DNA of 13,944 nt from assembly GCA_964547415.1 (NCBI GenBank), contig CAZJNX010000130.1:1-13944 (forward strand), written 5' to 3'. The notes under the pieces were generated by a model. The model worked only from the letters and a program-made list of their open reading frames with translations. It had not been told where the DNA came from and searched no databases. Source of the stretch: CAZJNX01 sp964547415 (GTDB lineage: Bacteria > Pseudomonadota > Alphaproteobacteria > Rhizobiales > Amorphaceae). Of the stretch, positions 6,894-12,614 are shown one piece after another; the stretch's first letter is position 1, and the number at the start of each line of letters is the position of its first letter. A program made the translations under genes and the position numbers.

Positions 6894-6917
6894 CATTCGA
6901 TAGAATGATTGCAATTC
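6894..6917. promoter_or_regulatory. Overlapping inverted repeats, candidate operator
   Basis: CATTC-GATA-GAATG (6894-6907) is a perfect 5-4-5 inverted repeat. Its right arm also pairs with a third half-site, GAAT-N7-ATTC (6903-6917), with ATTGCAAT (6908-6915) as a further perfect 8-bp palindrome. Three ATTC/GAAT half-sites about 8-11 bp apart resemble a binding array for a dimeric regulator, and they overlap a possible -10 box. The regulator family cannot be named from this. Confidence 0.4.
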
Positions 6918-7013
6918 ACGGGCACGATGTCACGCACGAAATTTCCGCATATCCTGCCGAGGATCAGTGCAATGCGCCGATCCGTCGGGCACGCCATCGA
7001 GATTTTACGGCGA

Positions 7014-7029
7014 TCAAATCATGGTTTGA
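7014..7029. promoter_or_regulatory. 16-bp near-palindrome, candidate operator
   Basis: TCAAATCATGGTTTGA is symmetric around its centre with only one mismatched pair (T7019/G7024), giving TCAAA-T-CATG-G-TTTGA. It lies 75 bp before the reductase start and in the AT-rich part of the divergent region, a fitting place for a dimeric repressor or activator. The binding protein is unknown. Confidence 0.4.
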
Positions 7030-7104
7030 GAGAAGGCAAAGCATGGGGCCGGCCGCGGCCGTAGTCACGGGGCGGCGGACAGCCGAACGGAAGGAGGGCG
7101 TACG

Positions 7105-8043
7105 ATGGCCGAGGGCCGCACCATCCTGTTCTCGAGCGAGATCGACGACCCGGTCGCGTGGGACGCGGCCGTCAAGGCGCTGCGGCCGGAACTGTCCGTC
7201 GTCGACTGGCGCGCGGTGAGCGATCCGGACGCGTGCGTCTTCGCGCTCATGTTCACCCCGCCCGAGGGGGGACTCGCGCCCTACCGGAACCTGAAGGCGG
7301 TCCAGACGCTGGGCGCGGGCATCAACCAGCTCGACCTCGCCGGCCTGCCCGCCGGCCTGCCGCTGGCCCGCCTCGTCGACCCCTCCCTCACGGACACCAT
7401 GGTCGACTACGCGATCGCCGCGGTCTTCCGCCATTTCCGCGCCTTCGACGTCTTCGAGCGCGACAGCCGGGAGGGCCGGTGGGCGTTCGCGCCGCCGCCG
7501 GACAAGGCGGACTTTCCCGTCGGCGTCCTCGGCCTCGGCGTCCTCGGCGGGGCGGTGGCGAGGGCGCTGTCGGGCCTCGGCTTCCCGGTGACGGGCTGGA
7601 GCCGCACGGCCCGCACGCTCGAGGGCGTCACCGTCCACTCGGGCGAGGACGGCCTTCGCCCCTTCCTCGCCTCCGCCCGGGTCTTCATCTGCGTCCTGCC
7701 GCTGACGGAAGCGACCCGCGGGATCCTGGACCGGGCGGCGTTCGCGGCGATGCCGGCGGGCAGCTTCGTCGTCAACATCGGCCGCGGGCCCCACGTGGTG
7801 GACGCCGACCTCGTGGAGGCGATCCGTGCGGGGCACATCGCGGGCGCCACCCTCGACGTCTTCCACGAGGAGCCGCTGCCCGGGCACCACCCGTTCCGGG
7901 AGGTGCCGGAGATCCTGGTGACGCCCCACGTGGCGGGGTCCATCTCGCCGCGCTCGGCCGCGCCGACCGTGCTCGAGAACTTCGACCGGGCGATGCGCGG
8001 GGAGCCCCTCATCAACGCGGTCGACCGCGCCCGCGGCTACTGA
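7105..8043 (+). CDS. ghrA: Glyoxylate/hydroxypyruvate reductase, GhrA type
   Basis: 312 residues, the standard GhrA length, in the D-isomer-specific 2-hydroxyacid dehydrogenase family. It reduces glyoxylate, hydroxypyruvate or a similar 2-oxoacid to the hydroxyacid. The nucleotide site is GLGVLG (143-148). GWSR (164-167) after the second strand of that domain has an arginine, which favours NADP(H). The catalytic residues are Arg227 (NIGRGPHVV), Glu256 (FHEEPLP) and His275 (TPHVA). The N-terminal KAVQTLGAGINQLD is typical of GhrA. ATG at 7105 follows AAGGAGGG with good spacing. It is transcribed divergently from the ABC/decarboxylase-like operon, so it may process a 2-oxoacid from the imported compound. 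The exact substrate is inferred from family only. Confidence 0.92.
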   Translation: MAEGRTILFSSEIDDPVAWDAAVKALRPELSVVDWRAVSDPDACVFALMFTPPEGGLAPYRNLKAVQTLGAGINQLDLAGLPAGLPLARLVDPSLTDTMVDYAIAAVFRHFRAFDVFERDSREGRWAFAPPPDKADFPVGVLGLGVLGGAVARALSGLGFPVTGWSRTARTLEGVTVHSGEDGLRPFLASARVFICVLPLTEATRGILDRAAFAAMPAGSFVVNIGRGPHVVDADLVEAIRAGHIAGATLDVFHEEPLPGHHPFREVPEILVTPHVAGSISPRSAAPTVLENFDRAMRGEPLINAVDRARGY

Positions 8044-8202
8044 CGCCCGCGGCCGCAGCGCCGCGCCGGAGGGGGTGCCCACAGCCAGAACGCGAACCGT
8101 CAAACTCCTGTAAAAATTGGCCTTTAGGGACCCCGGGGTCGCAACCCGCCCCGGCGTCGCCGGCGCGGGCACACGCGGAAGTTTTCACCGGAGGGGACGA
8201 GA
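8044..8202 (+). promoter_or_regulatory. Intergenic leader and likely promoter of the oxoamine synthase gene
   Basis: 159 bp with a short AT-rich patch (about 8099-8127, containing TGTAAAAATTGG) in otherwise GC-rich DNA. This is the most likely promoter, though I cannot assign -35 and -10 boxes with confidence. A perfect 12-bp palindrome, GACCCCGGGGTC, lies at 8129-8140 just after it. The ribosome binding site of the next gene is GGAGGGG (8190-8196), six bases before the ATG at 8203. No terminator with a T-run is visible for the upstream reductase gene. Confidence 0.4.
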
Positions 8203-9450
8203 ATGACCATCACCACGCCATGCGCGCGACTGGCAGCGGACGAGGCCTTTCTGAGCCGGATCCGGGACAACGCGATGATGCAGCGGGTGCGGGCGACGCG
8301 GGATGCGGGGCTCTACCCCTACCACGTCGAGCAGGTGCCCGTCGGCCTCAACCACGTCGCGATCGAGGGCCGGCGGCTGCTGCAGCTCGGCTCGTCCAAC
8401 TACCTGGGCCTCGCCCAGGACCCGCGGGTGCGCGCCGCCGTGACCGACGCCCTCGACCGGTACGGCACGTCCTGCACCTCGAGCCGGCTCCTCACGGGCA
8501 CGCGGCCCCTCCACCACGAGCTGGAACGGCGCCTCGCCGCCTTCCTCGGCAAGGAGGACGCGCTCGTGTTCGCCACCGGCTACCTCGCCAACGTGGGCGC
8601 CGTCCCGGCCCTCGTCGGCCGCCACGACGCGGCCTTCCTCGACGCGGAGGTCCACGCCTGCCTGATCGACGGCGTCGTCCTGTCCCGCGCGGACGCCGTC
8701 CGCTTCCGCCACAACGACGTTGCCGACCTGAAGAGGAAGCTCGAGGCCTCGACGGCCGCGCGCAAGCTCGTCCTGGTGGACAGCCTCTACTCGCTCAACG
8801 GCGACCTCGCCCCGCTCGCCGGGATCGTCGAGGTGGCCGACGCGGCGGGCGCATGGGTGTTCCTCGACGACGCCCACGGCTGCGGCGTGCTGGGCCCGGG
8901 CGGCCGCGGGCTCGCCCACGCGGCGGGCGTGGCCGACCGGGTGCCGGTGATCATGGGCGTCTTTTCCAAGTCCTTCGCCTCCACCGGCGGCTTCGTGGCC
9001 GGCAGCGCGGCGCTCGTCGACCACCTGCGCTTCAACGCCCGCTCCTTCCTGTACAGCAACGCCATCGCCCCGGCGCAGGCGGCCGCCGCCCTTGCGGCCC
9101 TCGACATCCTGGAGGCGGAGCCCGACCTGCCGGCGAGGGCCCTCGCCCACGCCGAGCGGGCGCGGCGGGCCCTGCGGGCGATCGGGTGGCGCTGCGGGGG
9201 CGACGGCAGCCAGATGGTCCCGGTCCTGATCGGCGACCAGACCCTCGCCTTCCGCGTCACGCGGCACCTCGCCGCCCACGGAGTGCTGGTGAGCCCGGCG
9301 GTGTCCCCGGGGGTCCCCAAGGGCAAGGACCTCCTGCGGGTCGGCTTCCCGCCCACCCTGTCGGAGGCACAGATCGAGGAGGCGCTCGCCGCCTTCGCGA
9401 AGACCGCCGAGGAGGTGCCGGAGGCGCTCGCGACGGCCCCGGCGGCCTGA
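8203..9450 (+). CDS. Alpha-oxoamine synthase (PLP-dependent; serine palmitoyltransferase/BioF-like)
   Basis: 415 residues. The family condenses an amino acid with an acyl thioester, with loss of CO2, to give a 2-amino ketone. Visible landmarks: NYLGL (66-70), SSRLLTGTRPLHHELERRLA (93-112), ring-stacking His151 (EVHACL), FRHNDVADL (168-176), DDAHGCGVLG (222-231, Asp222 and His225), and the PLP lysine in VFSKSFASTGG (Lys256). DDAHG is BioF-like, while the ~45-residue N-terminal arm and 415-residue length are nearer serine palmitoyltransferase. No other biotin genes are here, and the ALA synthase signature (TRNISG) is absent. A short-chain dehydrogenase gene begins 5 bp later, the pairing expected if the ketone is then reduced, as in sphingoid-base synthesis. 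No acyl carrier protein gene adjoins. The substrates are not determined. A strong ribosome binding site supports the ATG at 8203. Confidence 0.88.
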   Translation: MTITTPCARLAADEAFLSRIRDNAMMQRVRATRDAGLYPYHVEQVPVGLNHVAIEGRRLLQLGSSNYLGLAQDPRVRAAVTDALDRYGTSCTSSRLLTGTRPLHHELERRLAAFLGKEDALVFATGYLANVGAVPALVGRHDAAFLDAEVHACLIDGVVLSRADAVRFRHNDVADLKRKLEASTAARKLVLVDSLYSLNGDLAPLAGIVEVADAAGAWVFLDDAHGCGVLGPGGRGLAHAAGVADRVPVIMGVFSKSFASTGGFVAGSAALVDHLRFNARSFLYSNAIAPAQAAAALAALDILEAEPDLPARALAHAERARRALRAIGWRCGGDGSQMVPVLIGDQTLAFRVTRHLAAHGVLVSPAVSPGVPKGKDLLRVGFPPTLSEAQIEEALAAFAKTAEEVPEALATAPAA

Positions 9451-9455
9451 CGGCG

Positions 9456-10244
9456 ATGGGGCGGACGACGCACGCCCCCGGCGGCCCGCGCCACGCGGTC
9501 GTGACCGGGGCGGCGGGCTTCCTCGGCAGCGCCCTCGCGAGGGCGCTCGCCTTGCGCGGCATCCGCCTGTCCCTGTGGGACCGGGACGGGCCGGGGCTCG
9601 CCGCCCTCGCCCGCGCCCTCGACCCCGAGGAATCCGGCACGGCGGTTCCGCAGAACGTGGACGTCACCGACCACGGCGCGTTCCGCGCCGCCCTGAAGCG
9701 GGCGCACGACCGCGCGCCGGTGGACATGGTGGCGCTCGTCGCCGGGCTCGGGGGCGCGGCGCCCCCGGGCGCCCCCCTCGAGGACGCGGGGCGGACGGAC
9801 GCTCTCCTCGCCGTCAACCTCGCCGCCCCCTTGGAGGGGGCGCGGGCCGCCCTCGCCCTGCCGCGGCAGGACGACCGGCCGCTCCGGCTCGTCGTGGTGT
9901 CGTCCCTCGCGGGCCGCCTCGGCTATCCCGAGGCACCGGTCTACGCCGCGACCAGGGCCGGCCTTTCCGCCTTCGCCCGTTCGCTCGCGGCCCGCCACGA
10001 GGGGAGCGGTCTGGAGGTGACGCTCGCCACCCCGGGCTTCCTCGCCCGGCCCATGGGCGAGGGCGCCGCCTTCCGCCCCCTCGCCGTCACCGCCGAGGCG
10101 GCCGCGGAGCGGATCGTCCGCACCGCCCTGTCGGGTGGCGGCGAGGTCGCCGTCCCGCGGACGATGTCGGCCTTCCTCGCCCTCCTGGCGGCACTGCCGC
10201 CCGGTGCCCGGGCGCGCCTGTGGCGGACGGCGGCGGGCGGCTGA
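9456..10244 (+). CDS. Short-chain dehydrogenase/reductase with atypical YxxxR active site
   Basis: 262 residues, classical SDR size. The cofactor motif is TGAAGFLG (17-24). Asp42 (LWDRD), at the end of the second strand, points to NAD(H) rather than NADP(H). The conserved aspartate is in NVDV (67-70). Active-site positions are Asn121 (VNLAAP), Ser150 (VVSSLAG) and Tyr163 at the expected 13-residue distance. The usual lysine of YxxxK is arginine (YAATR, Arg167), and the NNAG motif is replaced by VAGLGG. The ATG at 9456 lies 5 bp after the oxoamine synthase stop with no good ribosome binding site of its own, so translation is probably coupled. It most likely reduces the keto group made by that enzyme, as 3-ketosphinganine reductase does. 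The altered residues mean catalysis should not be assumed. Confidence 0.85.
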   Translation: MGRTTHAPGGPRHAVVTGAAGFLGSALARALALRGIRLSLWDRDGPGLAALARALDPEESGTAVPQNVDVTDHGAFRAALKRAHDRAPVDMVALVAGLGGAAPPGAPLEDAGRTDALLAVNLAAPLEGARAALALPRQDDRPLRLVVVSSLAGRLGYPEAPVYAATRAGLSAFARSLAARHEGSGLEVTLATPGFLARPMGEGAAFRPLAVTAEAAAERIVRTALSGGGEVAVPRTMSAFLALLAALPPGARARLWRTAAGG

Positions 10245-10280
10245 GGCGGTCGACGGTCCGGCCCGACCGAGACGCGGCGG

Positions 10281-11240
10281 TCAGGCGCCGAGCACCCACA
10301 GCCAGAAGGTGGTGGTGAGGATCGAGGCGGCGGCGGTGATGGTGATGGTGTTGGACGACAGGGCGTGGCCGGTCCCGAAGCGGGCGGCGATCAGGTAGGC
10401 GTTGACGCCGGTGGGAGCGGCGGCGCCGAGGGTCGCGATCGCCGTCACCAGCGGCGGCAGGTCGAAGACGGCGGTGGCGAGGAAGAGCACCACCGCGGGA
10501 AAGGCGAGGAGCTTGAGGGCCGACAGGACGAGGGCGGGGGCGAGCGTCCCGCCGATGCCGTAGCGGTGGAGGCCCATGCCGAGGGCGACGAGGGCGACCG
10601 GAATCGCTGTCCCCGCGATCTTGTCGATCACGTCCGCCGCGATCGGCGGGAGGGCGAGCCCGCTCGTGCGGAAGGCGAAGCCCGCGAGGATCCCGATCAC
10701 CAGCGGGTTGCGGACGAGGGTCGCGGCGACCCGCTTGAGGACGGCGACCGGCGAGGGCGGGGTGCGCACCACCCCGTCCCGCCGCTCGGCGAAGTCGATG
10801 AGGACGATGGCGGCCGTCATCATGATCGGCAGGTGGACCGACACGAGGACGAGGCCGAGGACGAGGCCTTCCTCCCCGTAGGCCCGCTCGAACACCGGCA
10901 CCCCGAGGAACACGAGGTTGGAGAAGGCGCAGGACACCCCGCCGATGACGCCCGCCCGCGCGTCCCGCCGGAACAGGACGCGCACGGCGAGGGTCCCCGC
11001 GATCCACGCGATCGCCGCCCCCGTGAAGTAGGCGCCCCAGAAGGCGAGGACGTCGATCTGAGGGATCGCCAGCGTGCCGAGTGCGCGGAAGAGGAGGACG
11101 GGCACGGCGATGGAGAAGACGTAGGCGGACAGCGCCTCCCCGGTGTCGGCCGGCAGGAGGCGCAGGGTCATGGACAGCCAGCCGATCCCGATGAGGGCGA
11201 AGATCGGGACGATGATCTCGATGAGCGCGCCGGTCGCCAT
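10281..11240 (-). CDS. AEC (auxin efflux carrier) family transporter
   Basis: 319 residues, typical of bacterial AEC permeases, with about ten hydrophobic segments in two halves separated by a charged loop near residues 153-170. Family-like stretches include IIVPIFALIGIGWL (9-22), GGVSCAFSNLVFLGVPVF (98-115), and in the second half ALGMGL and GAAAPTGVNAYLIA, with the small-residue and proline pattern of the family's crossover helices. Members carry malonate, malate, auxin and other carboxylates across the inner membrane. I took ATG at 11240 because the protein there begins directly with the first helix; the upstream extension of the frame is Arg-rich and not membrane-like. It is convergent with the dehydrogenase gene, 36 bp away. 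Its substrate cannot be told from sequence. Confidence 0.9.
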   Translation of the reverse strand: MATGALIEIIVPIFALIGIGWLSMTLRLLPADTGEALSAYVFSIAVPVLLFRALGTLAIPQIDVLAFWGAYFTGAAIAWIAGTLAVRVLFRRDARAGVIGGVSCAFSNLVFLGVPVFERAYGEEGLVLGLVLVSVHLPIMMTAAIVLIDFAERRDGVVRTPPSPVAVLKRVAATLVRNPLVIGILAGFAFRTSGLALPPIAADVIDKIAGTAIPVALVALGMGLHRYGIGGTLAPALVLSALKLLAFPAVVLFLATAVFDLPPLVTAIATLGAAAPTGVNAYLIAARFGTGHALSSNTITITAAASILTTTFWLWVLGA

Positions 11241-11614
11241 GGCGTGGAGCGGGATCCTCGGGCGGGGACGATCGCGTGGGGCGGTCCGATCGTCCGCCCG
11301 GCGGCCCCGTCTAGGCGCGCGGGCGGCCCCCGTCCACGCCCGCCGGCGGGAGGCTGCCGCCCGCCTTTCGGCCCCGCAGGCGGCCCCCTTGCTCCGTGCG
11401 GCGCAACCTCCCGAAGCGCGCAGCCCCGCGAACCGGGCCAGCCTCCGGCGGTCGCCCTCGCCCGCATCCGGCGCGCCCCCGATCAGCCTCGTCGGCGGGC
11501 GCGCTCGCATCCGGTCTCCCCGGTGTCCCGGGTCTTTCGCGGATCGACTGCCCCGCCGCCACGGCCCGAGAAGCGGCCGCGCGCGTCCGGCCGCCGCGGG
11601 CGGCACAAAGCGGT

Positions 11615-11627
11615 TGACGAGGCGTCA
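11615..11627. promoter_or_regulatory. 13-bp perfect palindrome TGACG-N3-CGTCA
   Basis: TGACGAGGCGTCA is an exact inverted repeat (5-3-5). Its left arm overlaps a possible -35 box, TTGACG (11614-11619). It lies 21 bp before the PpsR-like site. The binding protein is unknown; it may be a second operator for the bacteriochlorophyll genes. Confidence 0.35.
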
Positions 11628-11647
11628 GGCTTGGTTCACGTTTCGAG

Positions 11648-11665
11648 TGTCAACTTTGATTGACG
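11648..11665. promoter_or_regulatory. PpsR/CrtJ-like operator upstream of bchG
   Basis: TGTCAACTTTGATTGACG matches the PpsR/CrtJ consensus TGT-N12-ACA (often TGTC-N10-GACA) except for the last base. Its arms TGTCAA and TTGACg are inverted over six bases. It ends 43 bp before the bchG start, a typical place for this redox- and light-responsive repressor of photosynthesis genes. No ppsR gene is in the window, so binding is inferred from the motif and the target gene. Confidence 0.55.
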
Positions 11666-11708
11666 CACCCCGGCGCGACCGGCCCACAGGATCCACGACG
11701 CACCCGAC

Positions 11709-12614
11709 ATGTCGACGATCGCCTCATCCCCCTCGTACCCGCAGCCCGCGGCCGTCCTCGAGCTGTTGAAGCCGATCACCTGGTTCCCGCCCATGTGGGC
11801 CTACGCCTGCGGGGTCGTCTCCTCCGGGGCGCCGCTGTCGGCCGAGTGGGCCGGCATCGTGGTGGGCGCCCTCATCGCCGGCCCCCTCGTGTGCGGCACC
11901 AGCCAGGCCGTCAACGACTGGTACGACCGGCACGTGGACGCCATCAACGAGCCGAACCGGCCGATCCCGTCGGGCCGCATCCCGGGCCGCTGGGGCCTTT
12001 GGATCGCCATCATCTGGACGGGCGTGTCGGTCCTGGCGGCGACGGTGCTGGGGCCGTGGGGCTTCCTCGCCGCCCTCGTCGGCCTCGCCCTCGCCTGGGC
12101 CTACAGCGCCCCGCCCTTCCGGCTGAAGAGGAACGGCTGGTGGGGGAACTCGGCCGTCGGCCTGTGCTACGAGGGCCTGCCCTGGTTCACCGGCGCGGCC
12201 GTGGCGCTCGCCGCCTTCCCCGACCCGCGGATCGTGCTCCTCGCCTTCCTCTATTCGGTCGGCGCCCACGGCATCATGACCCTCAACGACTTCAAGTCCA
12301 TCGAGGGGGACAAGGCGATGGGCCTGCGCTCGCTGCCCGTCATCCTCGGGCCGGAGCGGGCGCTGAAGCTCGCCTGCTACGTGATGGCGGCGGTGCAGGT
12401 GATCGTGGTGGCCTGCCTCGTCCTGTGGGGCCGGCCGGTCTACGCCGTCGCCGTCGGCGCGCTCCTCATCCTGCAGCTCCTCGCCATGAAGCGGCTGTTC
12501 CAGGACCCGCGCGGCCGGGCGCCCTGGTACAACGCCACCGGCGTCACCCTCTACGTCCTCGGCATGCTGGTGAGCGCCTTCGCCGTGCGCGGCCTGTCGG
12601 AGGGCCTGGCATGA
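11709..12614 (+). CDS. bchG: Bacteriochlorophyll synthase (BchG)
   Basis: 301 residues. An UbiA-superfamily membrane prenyltransferase that attaches the geranylgeranyl or phytyl tail to bacteriochlorophyllide, the last esterification step of bacteriochlorophyll synthesis. The diphosphate/Mg2+ motif is NDWYDRHVDAINEPNRPIPS (69-88), almost a signature of ChlG/BchG. The second acidic motif is NDFKSIEGDKAMGLRSLP (193-210). Several hydrophobic helices are visible (~29-62, 96-132, 158-190, 221-240, 244-260, 277-293). Proteins of this length with INEPNRPIPSG are typical of purple bacteria. The ATG at 11709 has only a weak, distant AGGA upstream. The stop overlaps the start of the bch2-like gene (ATGA), so the two are co-expressed. 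A PpsR-like site lies upstream, consistent with control by oxygen and light. Confidence 0.96.
   Translation: MSTIASSPSYPQPAAVLELLKPITWFPPMWAYACGVVSSGAPLSAEWAGIVVGALIAGPLVCGTSQAVNDWYDRHVDAINEPNRPIPSGRIPGRWGLWIAIIWTGVSVLAATVLGPWGFLAALVGLALAWAYSAPPFRLKRNGWWGNSAVGLCYEGLPWFTGAAVALAAFPDPRIVLLAFLYSVGAHGIMTLNDFKSIEGDKAMGLRSLPVILGPERALKLACYVMAAVQVIVVACLVLWGRPVYAVAVGALLILQLLAMKRLFQDPRGRAPWYNATGVTLYVLGMLVSAFAVRGLSEGLA

Larger units (their letters stand above)
6802..7104. promoter_or_regulatory. Divergent promoter region between the ABC operon and the reductase gene
   Basis: 303 bp without a convincing gene. The middle (about 6880-7045) is markedly more AT-rich than its surroundings, as expected for promoters in such GC-rich DNA. 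It holds overlapping ATTC/GAAT inverted repeats (6894-6917) and a near-palindrome (7014-7029), listed separately. I could not fix the -35/-10 boxes; TAGAAT at 6901-6906 is a possible plus-strand -10. The layout suggests shared control by a regulator whose gene is not in this window. Confidence 0.6.
11241..11708. promoter_or_regulatory. 468-bp non-coding region upstream of bchG
   Basis: Frames are open here only because of high GC, and their translations are Arg/Ala/Pro-rich without recognisable domains, so I see no gene. The part nearest bchG (11611-11665) is more AT-rich and contains a 13-bp palindrome (11615-11627), a PpsR-like site (11648-11665) and two TTGAC boxes (11614, 11660) that could act as -35 elements. 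The part near the AEC gene (11241-11600) should hold that gene's promoter, but I see no clear element in it. Confidence 0.6.

Noticed and set aside
8203..9450. 5-aminolevulinate synthase (HemA), tempting because bacteriochlorophyll genes are nearby
   Set aside because: The ALA synthase signature (GGTRNISGT and DEVHAVGMYG) is replaced by SSRLLTGT and DDAHGCGVLG, which belong to other oxoamine synthases.
8203..9450. CqsA-type autoinducer synthase
   Set aside because: The motifs fit Spt/BioF-type enzymes at least as well, and there is no neighbouring sensor kinase. The quorum-sensing claim has no support here.
7158..9455. Very long open frame running through the reductase and oxoamine synthase genes into the dehydrogenase gene
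   Set aside because: Upstream of 9456 it is a shadow frame rich in Arg, Gly and Pro over two well-supported genes. Only the dehydrogenase part (9456-10244) shows conserved motifs.
10247..10269. Possible bidirectional terminator between the convergent dehydrogenase and AEC genes
   Set aside because: The best stem (CGGTC/GACCG, 10254-10269) is only 5 bp with no T-run on either strand. This is not enough to call a terminator in such GC-rich DNA.
11241..11606. N-terminal extension of the AEC transporter gene or a separate small gene
   Set aside because: The frame is open only because of high GC. Its translation is Arg/Ala-rich with no membrane or domain character, and the transporter's first helix begins right at the ATG at 11240.
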